Shown: one piece after another, positions 35,149 through 47,040 of the stretch
How positions within the stretch are numbered: the stretch's first letter is position 1
How the letters are laid out: each line of letters begins with the position of its first letter
Assembly: GCA_963920765.1 (NCBI GenBank)
Contig: OY987248.1
Coordinates: 5,490,539-5,554,538 of the forward strand
DNA length: 64,000 bases
Reading direction: 5' to 3'
Source of the DNA: Ulota crispa
Lineage: Eukaryota > Streptophyta > Bryopsida > Orthotrichales > Orthotrichaceae
The notes under the pieces: generated by a model
What the model saw: the letters and a program-made list of their open reading frames with translations, nothing else
Database searches by the model: none
Told to the model about the DNA's origin: nothing
Translations under genes and position numbers: made by a program

Positions 35149-35531
35149 CAAACATTAAAACGTCCAACAAAGTGCTACCTAGTAAGCATTTCCATGTGAT
35201 TTGATATATGGGACATTGTATCATATAATTACCTTCGTTACTACATACTTTTAGTGATTGAGAAGAAACCATGCTCTATTTGCCCAGAAGCCTCATCGTA
35301 CAATAGAGTCTTCCTAAGACAATCCCGTTACTTAGGGATCTATAACTTGTATTTCACAAGAGAAAAGTTGGCTTTTCAAAAGCTGTGTTTTACATATCTA
35401 ATTTTAAGTACAGGATCCAATCCAAATTACCAAAAAAAAAAAAAATGACTTTGAGTTTGGTCCCAAGCATGCAAGGGCCAAATTATTGAATTGATGAGAA
35501 TTGGTACCCTTTCTGGAGGGCCAAGATGAAT
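35149..35531. other. Intergenic DNA
   Basis: A run of 13 A bases (about 35431-35443) is the only landmark. The 64-codon ORF ending there has no recognised domain. Confidence 0.4.
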
Positions 35532-36142
35532 GGACGACTCTATTTTGTGAACATAAAATCGTGAGCTATGATTGAGCGGTGAGCAAAGATTCTGTGAGCG
35601 GGGACCAATATTGAGCTTATAATTAGTGGAAAAACTTAAAAAATAGTATTTTTAAAATATTAAAAATTAAAATGTACAATAATAGGGCCCTATGTACACG
35701 GTTATAGGTGAGATCTAGTATTTTGACAAAAAAATCTATGCTCATGGATCATGGTCTAAGGATCCCCATTCACCATATAGCATTCTCTTACTAAATTCTA
35801 AATTCTATGGTAAGTTGCACTAAGATTCTATTTTCATATATATTTTTCCTTTGCTATCAAAATGACCCATCCTAAATGATTTTTGGTAAAACCTAGTTAA
35901 AGAATTCAAGGGATTATGGGTGGAATGTTATATTGTGAGTAAGGATCCGTAAGCCATGATCTGTGAGCCTAAATTTTTTGTCAAAATATTAAATCTCACA
36001 TGTAACCGTGTACATAGGGCCTTATTATTGTACATTTTACGAAGAAAGCTGTTTTTTTAAGTTTTTCCATTGATTTCCGCTCACGGAATCTTTGCTCACC
36101 GCTTATGGATCACAGTTTTGTGCTCACAAAGTAGAGTTATCC
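35532..36142. mobile_element. Foldback MITE, non-TTAA family, copy 1
   Basis: Left end GGACGACTCTATTTTGTGAA; the right end, reverse-complemented, starts GGATAACTCTACTTTGTGAG. The arms pair through GGTGAGCAAAGATTC and TACAATAATAGGGCCCTATG. About 200 bp in the middle (35730-35930) is unpaired. No convincing target duplication. A shorter relative at 50907-51163 shares GTGTACATAGG and TATTATTGTACATTTTA. Confidence 0.75.
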
Positions 36143-36375
36143 CTAAGTAAGGGAGCACTTTTATAGTATGATCCACGACCCAGTACTAGAAATCCAAGCT
36201 CATTTCTATATCCCAACTTTGGGAAAGTTGTAAAGGTGGTCAAAGGAAGTATTAAACCCCTAAATGCACAAAGGTACTTTTCTTGTTTTTAGAAGGCATT
36301 TTTGAAGTTTTTGAGTTGTTGTTGTAAGATTATTATTAAACATTTAAGCAAAATTGTAATTGCAAGATTTAAACT

Positions 36376-37417
36376 TTAACCCTTGAATGTTGTTAAGATT
36401 ATTTTATGGCTTTTGGATGATTGAATATTGTTACGGACAATGAAATAACATTGTTTCTCATCCATGATTATGTTGGGATATAGATAATGAACTTGAGAAC
36501 ACGTAGAAGGATTGATAGTTTTGCATGCACACTATTCATAGAAGGGTCCCCTTGACACTTGAGAGGTAAAGATGCACCACCATGTACACCAAAGAGTGCA
36601 TTTAGGTTGCCTTAAAAAATTAGGTTGCCTAACCTTGGCAAAGTTACTTCATGACTAACCCTTGGCCCCATGGAGGGGCATGCAACTCTCTTTATGCTAT
36701 AATGATTCCTACTTTTGTATAAGGCTCCAACTTCCTTGACCCTTGGCATTGACGCTTGTTGTTGCGCCCAACCTTTGCTTGCTTCCTCCATTGTTTATCG
36801 CAAGAATTATTGACAAAAAGTACTGTAGTCTTTATAAATATTTAAATAGTGTGAAACGTTGAGAAACTAGTATGGAGCAACATAAATGCACTTTTTGGTG
36901 TAGTGTATTTTAATTTTTGAGGACCTTTTTACCAAAACTTGGTGAGCTATCAGAACAATGTGTTTTGAATTTGAGCATAACTATCTTGAAAGTTTACAAA
37001 ATCCTGTTTCTTCTGTACTTTAAATTTTAGAAATATTTTAAGTTTTGAATTTTTTATTACTATCACAAGTTGAATACCTATTACCATGGAATGGTTACTT
37101 TTTTCTAATTTTGCTAACATGGTAAGAAAAACTCTACCATGATGATCTTCATTGTGATTTACATCCATGGTAAGAAAATTGGGGTAATGAAATACATGTT
37201 ATTGATATGAATTTCTTTAGCAATTATGCCAAAAAACTACAATAATTTCAAAATTTCACCAAAGCCTATGATATTTTCGTGTAGTATGCACACACCTTTT
37301 TCTATTAAAATTACAATGTTGAATTTTGATGTTACTTAAAGTGCCAAAATAAATTCTAGAAGGTGATTGTAATTCTATACAAAATCCATGGTAATAGGCC
37401 CGTCCTTTGAGGGTTAA
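36376..37417. mobile_element. TTAA element 21, nested in element 20
   Basis: Starts TTAACCCTTGAATGTTG and ends GTCCTTTGAGGGTTAA, 1042 bp. The flanking host sequence AAACTT / GGCTTCT joins to match the uninterrupted GGACTTCAAGGCTTCT in element 26 (near 54470), which identifies one TTAA as the target duplication. Inside, ATTACCATGGAATGG (about 37080) and CCATGGTAATAGG (37387-37399) are related inverted strings. No transposase ORF. Confidence 0.82.
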
Positions 37418-37897
37418 GGCTTCTAGATGATGTTGTCAAAAAAATTCCAAAAAGCCACATGGAGTGATTGAATGTGGATTGGTATGAATTTTTTGGTTTT
37501 TTGAAGCCACCCAAAACTCCTAATGCAAAATGGCAACTTTTGAGTATAAAATTGGGAAACTACCACTTATGATGATTTAGTGTTTGTTGTTGTTACTTCA
37601 AAACTAATGACTCCCCTTCCAAATCCATGATCACAATTTCACAAATGAGCTTGCAATGCATTAATCAAAGAGCTACCACCTAATGCAAAGAAATTGGTTA
37701 GTTCCAATTATTGGCTAAAAATCACCATGAACAAAGAGGGTTCAACATCAGATGAATTTTGGTATGTACAACAAAAAAAATCCAATTGAAATTAGCCCTA
37801 AAACACATTTGGATAATTAGATGGTGAATTTTCAATAGAAAGTCCTTACTGCTTGGTGAGAGATCTTGACTTTGTTCTTAACTTGTTGCCTATTTTT

Positions 37898-38027
37898 CAC
37901 TATAAGAAAACCATGATCAAATCTACAAAAAGTTGACAAAAATAGTGACCTAATTTACAATATACTGTAAATTAGGTCACAATCTTTGTCAACTTTTTGT
38001 AAATTCGACCATGGTTTCCTTGTAGTG
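37898..38027. mobile_element. CACTA-type MITE, 130 bp
   Basis: Left end CACTATAAGAAAACCATG; right end, reverse-complemented, CACTACAAGGAAACCATG. These are the CACTA(C)AAG ends typical of plant EnSpm/CACTA elements. TTT flanks both sides (37895-37897, 38028-38030), consistent with the 3-bp duplication of that superfamily. The arms pair to a centre at AATATACTG (about 37960). Element 26 has the unoccupied site (near 55893). Confidence 0.9.
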
Positions 38028-38265
38028 TTTCCAATGAGGCAACTTGCCATAGGCTCTTTAGTGACATCATTCACCATAATTTTTAAAGCGCAACAAGCAT
38101 GCTTGCAATTTAGCTTCCATCTAAAATAATTGGTAAGTAGTATGGAGGACACTCAAATTGAACAATGAAGCTAATTTTAAACCACAACTTCTCAAAAAAA
38201 AATGTTCACATTCAAATCTTAGTGTGAGCCCTTGGTTCAACACCAAGGTCTCAAAAACTTTCTTT

Positions 38266-39460
38266 TTTGGGATTTTGATTATTTTGAAGAGCAATTTTTA
38301 CTAAAAAAACACTAAAAATGAGATTATGAGCAAAACAGCAAACAGTTAGATGTACCCAATTTATCCTAGCTTTTTTTACACCAAAGTTCACTACTTTAGC
38401 CCAAAATAGGAGATTCTAGGACTTTCAAGGCATGACCTATAATTGAACCCTAGATCCCTATTCTATCAAGTAGGCAGTGAAAACTAACCTATTGGGCCCC
38501 AAGAGGTAGTAAAAAAGAGAATGTGGAATAGTAACACCAGCTTCTAAAAATAGACCTACCAAGCTTTAAGAGTAAGTTAGGAAGAGGGATCAAGGAACTG
38601 TAGAACCATATCCAAACCCAATTCTCCTTATGTCCCCAGTAATTTAGCACGTTCACTTCTTGGCGTGATTATCTGCCAGGAAATTATACGGCAAAGTTGG
38701 CTTAACCCCTTTGACTGTGCCCCATTAGTTGTTTGTCTTTTTGGCGTGATTCTCCGCTAGGAAATTACACGGCAAAGTTGGCATCCACCACTTTGACCGT
38801 GCCTCATTAGTTTTAGATTAATTTAGCCTTGTTTTGTAAACCTCCGTGGGAGTATCCACAAAAAATTCTGGATCCTTCCACACGATGGAAGGCCTAGTTC
38901 CGGACAGTCAACTAGTTGAAATTTTGATTTTAAATATAGCGGGAACTTGACATTCAATGGTAAAATCCCGCCAAAATTCTAGCTATAGTTTCCAAAGTCA
39001 ATAGAGAACCTCAACAAATTTCTAAAGATTCCGATAGCGGCAAGGCCCAAACAACAATTGATAGCTGAAACCAAGAATTCAAGTAACGATAAATTACAAG
39101 TGATCAACCATCTAGAGTTCAATTGACGGAAGCAAGGAGTGCTTTCCGGCTCCCCCAAAAACTTCAGAAGACCTCGGGAAGTCAATTCATAATTTGGGAT
39201 GAACTCTCAATTTTGGATTTTTCATCCATCCACCTCTAACCCTTCTTTGTAGATTTCCGAGGATCTGTAGCTTAGAATTGGAAGTTTTTACAACCAAAAT
39301 CAACTATTTTGGGGCCAAGGATTTCAATGGCATCATTTATTTGTCATTTAGAGCTGTTTTCTAAAAGTTAGCATCTTTACGGCCAATAATTAAATTTTTT
39401 GACTATTTTTGACTATTTTTTATTAGTTAGAATAGAATTAGGTAACTTTTTGAAGTATTA
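38266..39460. other. Unassigned DNA with an 81-bp tandem duplication
   Basis: Two direct copies with a period of 81 bp (about 38657-38737 and 38738-38818) share TTGGCGTGATT, AGGAAATTA and CGGCAAAGTTGGC. They look like a diverged tandem duplication. GC content is somewhat higher than in the TTAA-element zones. It may belong with the LTR/promoter-like stretch that follows. No gene supported. Confidence 0.5.
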
Positions 39461-40090
39461 GAAGGCAAATTTGAGGAGAGGGCCTTGAAAAAGTATAAGA
39501 GAGCCCATCTACTCTCCCATTCCACCCCATTTTTTAGTTGTAAAGAGTTATTGTTGTTATGTTCAAGTTTTTGAGTCACTAGAGTACAAGTTCTAGTCTA
39601 TTTTTGTGTCCACCTTGTTTTTTGAGCCTTCTTCCTTGTATAGATTATAGAAATAGGCATTGAAAGACCTAGGGGTCCATCCAAGGCATTAGAAGTGCAT
39701 TATTTTCTTTTGTGTTCCCTTTATTGGCTTTGTACTAACTTGTCTAGGGCCACTTAGACCTTGACATCCTCCTTTTTTATTTATTATATTTTTGTCGTGT
39801 TTATACTAACCTGTTTAGAGCCAATTCGGCACTCGCATTCCTCTTTATTTCTTTTATATTTTTACTCATTCTAATCCTTGGGAAATCTTGGCCGTGACTG
39901 TCAATGCCGTTGGCCAAGATCCCCTAGAGTTCATATTTAGAGTCCTTCTTTTATGTTCCTAACACTGGTCCAAGACATGGCTAAATTGCCCTAGCAATCT
40001 TCAATGTTAGTTTTCATTTCTTTTCTTGTTATGTGAGTTAGGACATGTCTAATTTGACCTTACCAGCTTAAGTAAATTAAGTTTTCCTTT
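39461..40090 (+). promoter_or_regulatory. Possible LTR- or promoter-like stretch
   Basis: AAAAAGTATAAGAGAGCCC (about 39488) resembles a plant TATA box with a downstream pyrimidine-rich leader. About 39730-39870 contains a diverged duplication of about 80-85 bp (TACTAAC(T/C)TGT...AG(G/A)GCCA). Together with the upstream 81-bp tandem copies this resembles a retroelement LTR or an old promoter. I could not find a paired LTR, a primer-binding site or gag/pol sequence, so this is tentative. Confidence 0.25.
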
Positions 40091-41060
40091 TCTTGTTTGG
40101 ATTTCTGTTGATCGGGACCTCTAGGCCCCAACTCATTTTCTTGTTTTATTCATTCTTTTTAACCAGACTTAGCACAAACTGTGGACAAATTCTAAGTTTC
40201 AAATTTGAGCTGAAAGTACAGGCAGAGAGTGAAGTTTCGAGTTGGGCCGGGGGTGAGCAGCAGCAGCAGAGCTGCTGCACTGCAGTACGAGGTCCTGAGA
40301 ACGAAGGACTGCAGCACAAGGTCTTGAGAACAAAGGGCCAGCGCGAGGGCCTGAGATCAAGGGGCAGTTCGGAAAGCCGTTTGCATGCAGCCACGTGGCG
40401 GGAGCAAGGACGAGGCCGGAGGACGACGAGTGACGAGATTGGCGCTAATGTAGAAGCATCTCAATCAGACACAATTCATTTACGGACACTTGTAAATGAG
40501 CTTGTTTATGATCCATTGGTTACTCAAATCAGACATGCAAGTTAGCTAAAGCTGTTCACCATAATTGAGTATGGAAATACAAATTGTGTAGGTGGTAATA
40601 TGTGGTTGGGTCTTTTTGATGTCACATTTGCATTTCAATACAAGCAATTCAATGAGGGTCTAGTGTACACAATAAGTGTGTTTAGGGAGCTACCTTCAAC
40701 AATTTGTAGTTTATTCATACAATCTCAAAAAATTCCAAAAACAAATTTTCAGCACTTTTTATTGATTTCCTGTCCCTTCTACATTCTCAGAATCTCCATA
40801 CAAACTGTCGATGAGTTGATGTAACAAAAGTGTCCAATTAAGGTGCTCCTACCTTACGGGAGCTCGAGGTCGGAGAGCATTGGGGGGCAGCAGCCACGTA
40901 AGCAAGACGAACTGAAGCTCGAGCTCTAAGTCTCAGGTTACAAAAAAACGCAGCTTGAGCTTCAGGGCTGGGTTACAAAAATTCGCATTCGGGCCAGGAG
41001 GGCCATGCCTTAAGAAAATAAAGGAAAGATGAGCGAGCCAAAGGATCAGGGTGAAGAGCT
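40091..41060. other. GC-rich unrecognised stretch with CAG run
   Basis: 40200-40450 is GC-rich and contains GCAGCAGCAGCAGAGCTGCTGC (a CAG run forming an inverted repeat with CTGCTGC; about 40258-40279). The 150-codon ORF at 40093-40545 covers it but has low-complexity, Arg/Gln/Glu-rich sequence and no recognised domain. A second GC-rich patch lies at 40850-41000. It could be a fragment of a retroelement or gene. Confidence 0.3.
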
Positions 41061-42660
41061 CAATTAGACTAAATTCTTAGTGTCTAAACCAATTCGCTCT
41101 ATTCTCCCCTCTTGCACCAAAAAAGGAAATTACAACAAAAACAAGTCGGTTCATTCCTCTCTCAGAAATTATACCTATCTCTCAAAAAGAAAGCTTGAAT
41201 GCAAAAGGGAAGAGGGAGTGGAGAGCACACACACAACATTGCTACACAAATGAATGAGAGGAGGAGAAGGTGAGGATACATAGGAAGGGAGGAGAAGGCA
41301 GTAAGTTATGTACGCAAAATAGAATCGTTGACTTTTCATTTTGTTTTGCCCTCATAAACAGCTTTACATGACATCATACTTTATTGAATATGTGAGCTAG
41401 AGGATAGGGGGTGCTTATGTCTTTTTGCTCTTAGAAAAGACAAGGGTGTTATGCTTTATTGACTATTGGCTTTTAGACATTAATTAAAACACAGCAAAAA
41501 CTTATCTTAGCAATTGAAGAATCTAGTAAAAAATGTTACAAAGAGAGGATCTAGGAGGAGAGAGTGGAAAAGTTAGAGTAAGGCACAAGGAACTTGTTGG
41601 ACAATCTGACCTACGCTACTGGCGATGGAAGTAGCACTTAACCCCAACAAGGGCTACGCACTCCTACGGACGAGGTATGGTGAACCAACCCTCTCTTTTT
41701 TCTCTACTTTTTTCCCACTTTGCCAAATTAAACTCTACTTGCAAAATATCTACTTGAGTACTTCTTACTTCTCCCTTCTATCTAGTTAAGTTTAAAAGCA
41801 AACAAATAAAATCCAAAAACATAAAAAGAGATTCATTGCTTGGAAGGCATTTTAATTTGGAATTACTACAACGCATTTTTTCCCCTTTCTTTTTTTTACT
41901 CCTAAAACCCGATTGTGTTTTGCACTTATCTTAAGGGGGGTTATGGAGCACTCACACTCAGCCTTTCAAAATTTATTTCCTAAACATCAAATTTGGTGTT
42001 GTGGGCATCTTGATGTTAAAGATATTAAAATACTTGGTGATTTTTTGCTAAAATACTTGTGGAACTTGGTTCCAAAGTTGGGTTGTTTGTATGGTAGACA
42101 AGGTTCTAGAAGCAAAGTTCCACCTTTTGGATCTAAAATCTTCTAAAGATTTTATGCCATGGAAACATTTTGTGTAAAGAGAACCATGATTTAGGAAATA
42201 GTGTGAACTGTGCTCAAGGTGAAAATTTGTTAGAGCCTCTTCTTCTTGGCTAGAAAATCCTTGATCTTATCATTCAAGGGGGCTTAGAGCATTGTCAATG
42301 CTACTCAAATAAGGTGGGTGCTGCAAATATAAACTCCGCGTGCAAGCCATTTAACTATGGAAGGTTGAGATTTCTAATCTAACAAAGGAATGTTACTTGT
42401 TTTTTTGGTCTTGCAAGTTTTGGTCTCCCACATTGTTGTCTTTTTTGTCTTCATTTTTCCAGAGCCTAGTATGCTGCATAGGAAGGCATTGTCAATGTTG
42501 TGGAGCCAACAACAACAAAGGTGTCCAAGGTGTACAAAGAGAATAATTAGTTTCTTCTCAAATGGGTATATTGACTTTGTAAAGGCACTCTCACATTGGG
42601 TCCTAGCTTGAGAATTGCAAACTTGGTCCAATGCACCCTACATATGGGACATGATCTTAA
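41061..42660. other. Intergenic DNA, nothing recognised
   Basis: A purine-rich GAGGAGAAGG-type stretch lies at 41200-41300. Overlapping ORFs of 73-85 codons at 42374-42631 on both strands have no recognised motif. Confidence 0.35.
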
Positions 42661-42834
42661 AAGGGATAGCAAACCTTGGGCTACACCCAATAGTTTAAAC
42701 CCTCATCTCCTAAAGGGATAGCAAACCTTGGGCTACACCCAATAGTTTAAACCCTCATCTCCTAAAGGAATAGCAAACCTTGGGCTACACCCAATAGTTT
42801 AAACCCTCATCTCCTAAAGGGATAGAAAGTGTCC
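42661..42834. repeat. 52-bp tandem repeat, three copies plus a partial
   Basis: Units begin at 42661, 42713 and 42765, with a truncated fourth at 42817. Each contains TAGCAAACCTTGGGCTACAC and AGTTTAAACCCTCATCTCCT. Copies are nearly identical (one G/A change). The repeated end TTTAAACCCTCATC resembles a TTAA-element terminus, so the array may have grown from the left edge of the neighbouring element. Confidence 0.92.
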
Positions 42835-43778
42835 TTTAGCAATCCATCACTCCTACTCAAAGTGATGTAACTTTTGCGCTTATTGTCCAAATTCAATAAA
42901 ATTTGTTAGCAAAATTGCGCATACTAGTCTAGTTTCTAGGATAGAATTCTCATATCAATCTAAGACACATTGAGTTTTTGAAATTTATTCAAAGTTCACA
43001 AAGTCAATTTGAGTTCACCACACTGCATTATGATGGCTGCAACTTTGGGGGCTTGTATATTGTTCACCAAACGTTTGTTCTCAATCAAAATTTGTTGGGT
43101 TTTTTTCCTCTAAAAGTTTAGTAATTTTCATAAATTTTTTTTGTCAATCCAAGTTATCTTGAATGTTTGAGAGCAACTCAAAGTTCAAATCCACACTTAT
43201 TTGAATTACAATGAACTTTACTGGCTTATAACTTCTTTATAGAAACTTTGTTTTCAATATTATTTTTTGGAAAAGTTGCGTATACTAGTCTAGTTATTGT
43301 GATTAAAATTCCATATTGATCCAAGAAGTTATGAGTGAATGTGAAGCATTTTAGTAGAGGGAGGTTTAACCATAGATGTTAATTTTTGCTACTTTTTTCA
43401 CTGTTTTTTGACATTCAAAACAATTTTACAAACAAAATTAGTATATTGATTGATTTTTTCTTTCACCAATATGTTTGTATATTGGTTTGAATCACTTTAC
43501 ATTTTCATTTATTTTTAATTTGAGTAGGTTTAAAAATCAAATTTCATCTCCAAATGTCTTTTTAGGGGAAACTTTTGCATCTTTTTCAATACTAAAACAT
43601 TATAATCTTCCAATCTATGTGGTCAAATGACCCCAAATTTGATCCACATTATCTACAACATGCACACTACAAGATTGTACAATTGAGATTTTCATACTCC
43701 ACTAGCATTTAGACTTACAGCACTTGAAAAGAAAAGATGCTCTAAACCCTCTTTGGACCTTAGGCAATGAGGGGTTAA
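42799..43778. mobile_element. Possible TTAA element 22
   Basis: The right end is clear: GGCAATGAGGGGTTAA, the CCCCTCAYTGCC type seen in element 2. The left end is inferred at TTAAACCCTCATCTCC in the last tandem unit. If right, the element is 980 bp. The interior is AT-rich with no ORF. Confidence 0.5.
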
Positions 43779-45039
43779 GCAACCCTCAAGAGTCTTTCAA
43801 ATTGCTCTGTATACTGTTGTTAGAGAAATGATGACTACTTTGCAAGTCAGAAATAGAGATCCTCTCAAAAAAATTTGACAAAAATGGAATTTACATTTCT
43901 CTCTATTGAGTGTGCATTAAGACAAAGGAGACGACATATTGCCCGCGTTATCCAAGGCCATGCAACAAAGCTATGTTATTGCCGTTGTCGGGCCCCAATG
44001 CAAGGTCTAGATTGAGAATGCCCTAATGAGGAGCAACTCGCCTTGACAAACAATGCACCTTTTGCTCCTTTGACTGCGCTTCTATTTTTGCAAGTTGCAT
44101 TTGAACCAACTCACCAAATTTCCAAGCAACAATCTTATTAGCATGGTACCTTCCCTTCTTCTTTCAAGTTTACATTTTGTGACTGCTTGTATTGAGGGTG
44201 CCCTTATGCCACTTCACATTATGTCCAACCAAGTCAAGAGATTGTAGGATTGAGTGTTCAAACTTGTTGAGAGGACAACAAAATGGTTAAAAATAGGCAA
44301 TAAAATATAGTTATTGAAACCTTTAGCTAAACTTAGTGTGAAACCTCTAAAGGCAAAGTTCAAAGTTCAATCTCTTGGCAATGAACTTCTACAACCACTT
44401 GACTTGAACTCTCATAATGTGAAGCTTCCAAAAGTCAAACTCAAAATTCAAATTCACAACATTTATTAGACTTTTCAATCAAACGGCTGAGATGTTGTCA
44501 AAATTTTATTATTTTATGAAAAACAATTAACGGCCTCTCAATCATAGTTTGGATCTGTATTTTTGTTGGATTCAAACTCCATTTGATAGGCTTTCTAGTT
44601 GGCTAAAAAGGTGATGCCATGTAAACAATTTGGAGGGCAATGGACTTTGAACTTTGGACTTCGATTTTTTGTGTGAAAGGTCAAAAGGTCAAAACTTTGG
44701 TTTCTTGCAATCCGATTGGTGGAAATTGATGGAATCTTGACCCTTTGGCCATAGTGTGAAGTAACCCTTAGTTCAACAATTTCAAAAGAAGGCATTGAAT
44801 GAATGAGAAGTAGACTAAAGAAAGGGGGAGGATGTTATTGATGAGGTTGGGCTTGAGTGCAAAGACATGTTTGCCATTTGGGGTAGGTGCCAGCCATGTG
44901 GAGGTTGGGGAGGGGTGTGAAGACATGATCTGCTTTCCCAAGGAAGATCCAAAGTATACGGCAAGCTTGCACATGGGCACTTGGTCTTGGGTAGCCCTAA
45001 TTCCTAAGTGGGTCATATGTTTATTTATTTGTTTTCCTT
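43779..45039. other. Unassigned DNA
   Basis: Includes a GC-richer spot at 43930-44060 and short AAAGTTCAAAGTTCA / TTTGAACTTTGGAC strings at 44360 and 44645 that are weakly inverted. No bounded element or gene. Confidence 0.35.
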
Positions 45040-45469
45040 AACTTGGCTGCTTGGCTGGGAAATCCGCCGTTATGGGAGGCATGTGAGTCTTGGCTGATTG
45101 GTCACTTAGGGTTTGGCAAAAGTGCTAATTAAATAATACAATACTCTACCCAAAGCCCCCCATCCAGTTCCTCAGAAGTGGGGCTTGACCTTCTTTTTTG
45201 TGAGCTTATTCATTGGTATCCACGTTGGCATGGTTGCATAGTTTTCATGGGGTTTGTGGGAAATGACTAGATAGCCCCGGTTTGACCCGCATCCCAGGGC
45301 CATGGCTTGCTTGATTTTGCCCAGAGCCTGGAAAGTGGAAAATCCAAGGGGGGTGGGGGACCCTTCTTTGGGCAGCCACAGTGCCACCACCACTGATGAC
45401 GGCTTGTCTGTGCCAGTTGACATGCCCATCACATGGATAATTATGCCCCATTCTCGAGCAAGGAACCTC
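45040..45469. other. GC-rich unrecognised patch
   Basis: Clearly richer in GC than its surroundings. Overlapping ORFs exist on both strands (99 and 81 codons minus, 129 plus), which argues for composition rather than coding. No domain recognised. Confidence 0.3.
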
Positions 45470-45735
45470 ACTCTCTATCCCAAGTTCCAAACTTCAAATC
45501 CCAAGTTTCAAGTTTCAAATTCTAACCTCAAGCTCCAAGTTTCAAATTCTAACCTCAAGCTCCAAGTTTCAAAACCCTGGTCTCAAATCCAAAACTTCAA
45601 GCTCCAAAATCCAAGTTCCAAAACTCCAGTCCGAAGTTCTAAACTTCAAGTCCCAAGTTCCAAGTTCCAAACCTCAAACCCCAAGCTCTAAAACCCAAGT
45701 TTCAAGTCCCAAACTGCAAGCTACAAACTTCAGGG
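45470..45735. repeat. Degenerate CCAAGTTTCAAA-type satellite
   Basis: A run of short related units such as CCAAGTTCCAAA, CTTCAAATCC and CTCCAAGTTTC. It contains one exact 27-bp tandem pair (45513-45539 and 45540-45566). One strand lacks G almost completely between units. The ORF spanning it translates to NSNLKLQVS-like repeats, a by-product of the array. Confidence 0.85.
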
Positions 45736-47040
45736 TTATTCAAAAAAAAAATTCCCTAAAAAAATTAGGTTTTTTTACTTCCTATTGGATTTGGTTGAAT
45801 ACTGAAAAAGAAATTTAAATTTCTTTCTTATTTGTCTACAAATAATTTTTTTAATCTTCAAAATACTTGATACATATATGCTCTAAATTATCTCTAAATT
45901 ATTTTAGGAATGAATACTTAGGGATCATTTTTGTAGCAAGGGCAAAATGAAGAATGATTTGTACTATAACCCAAGTCTTAGTTTACTTAGACACATGCCT
46001 TAGTAACATCATGATTGGAAATTTGGTGTTAAGTGAAACTTTGCTTGTTGAGTAAGAACATGAATCCAACTTATAAGGGTAAAATGTTTTTTACCTTAAT
46101 TAGGTGAGTTATGGTGATAAGCACCTCATCAATGCATAAGTTTGAACTCATGACCATCTCATTGGTGTGTCAAGGCCAAAGTCACTGACATGACTGCAAT
46201 TGTCTATTTAGGCACTTCAACTTGTTTAAATAGAGAAACCTAATTGCCTATCTAACCACCTAATTAAATCGTTTCTTGGCTCTCTATCAAAATTTCACAT
46301 AATTTCACATAGTAAATATTTTTCAACTCCAAGCTTTCTTGCACTACCATGGTCAACTGCTTCAATTGACTAAAAGTATTGTCAAACATGCTAACCTTTC
46401 AAAGTACTAACGTTGAATTTGCACTTTGCTTGTTTGAGTAAGGAGAAAATAGTGCTATAAGTTTCTCTAAATTGAGCCACACTTGATAAAAAGATACTTT
46501 TAATGAGGTCATTGATAGCTCACAACTGAGAAGTAGTCCATCGTGTAAAGGCTTGAAAACCCACACAATTCCCAAACAAGTAGCCGCAATTTTTTGCACC
46601 GATTCCAACTAATAAACTAAGAAACGAAAAGAATCATAAGTTGTGCTAAGCTTTCAAGGTCTGGTGTGGATATCAAGAGAATCTGCAGAAAGGGTTGATC
46701 CTTTTTAGAGGTACCAAAAGATCTTTGGTCTTAAGTACGCTTTACACTAGGAGTCAAGGCTATGAAAATTTGGGGTCATTTTAACCAAAATTCTAGCCCA
46801 AATGGTCTCAAGACCAACTCCAAACACCCATTATAATATGAGTACTATGCAAGTCAAAAAATTTATGTGTAAAAGGCCCAAAGGCCAAAAAATTGAGGTC
46901 TCTAGTGTAAATTTTCAAATTTTCATGAAAAAAGGGATAAAAGAATAAAAACTCCAAGTAGAGTAATTGTTGTTATTGTTGTATTCAATCCATCCTATGC
47001 TGCTGACCAAAAGAATATTTCTTGTTCAAATAATTATACT
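45736..47040. other. Unassigned DNA
   Basis: TTTACACTAGGAGTCAAGGC (about 46742) recurs in related form near 52598 and, inverted, near 56800. This hints at an unresolved repeat family, but I cannot place its ends. Confidence 0.35.

Larger units (their letters stand above)
36252..38265 (+). mobile_element. TTAA element 20 (host of two nested elements)
   Basis: The left end TTAAACCCCTAAATGCACAA matches the reverse of element 33 and the decayed left end of element 26. Two insertions interrupt it: TTAA element 21 (36376-37417) and a CACTA MITE (37898-38027). Removing both leaves about 840 bp, against 883 and 907 bp for its relatives. Homology to element 26 fades near 38265, so the right end appears lost. 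Shared landmark: CACAATTTCACAAATGAGCTT (near 37632). Confidence 0.75.

Noticed and set aside
38701..38712. TTAACCCCTTTGAC as a TTAA-element end
   Set aside because: It lies inside the 81-bp tandem duplication and the second copy reads differently at that point; no partner end is found.
40093..40545. 150-codon ORF as a possible gene
   Set aside because: GC-rich low-complexity sequence with a CAG run and an overlapping ORF on the other strand; no recognised domain. Kept only as unrecognised GC-rich DNA.
43150..43200. Possible tRNA T-loop (AGTTCAAATCC)
   Set aside because: No acceptor stem, D-arm or anticodon arm can be placed around it.
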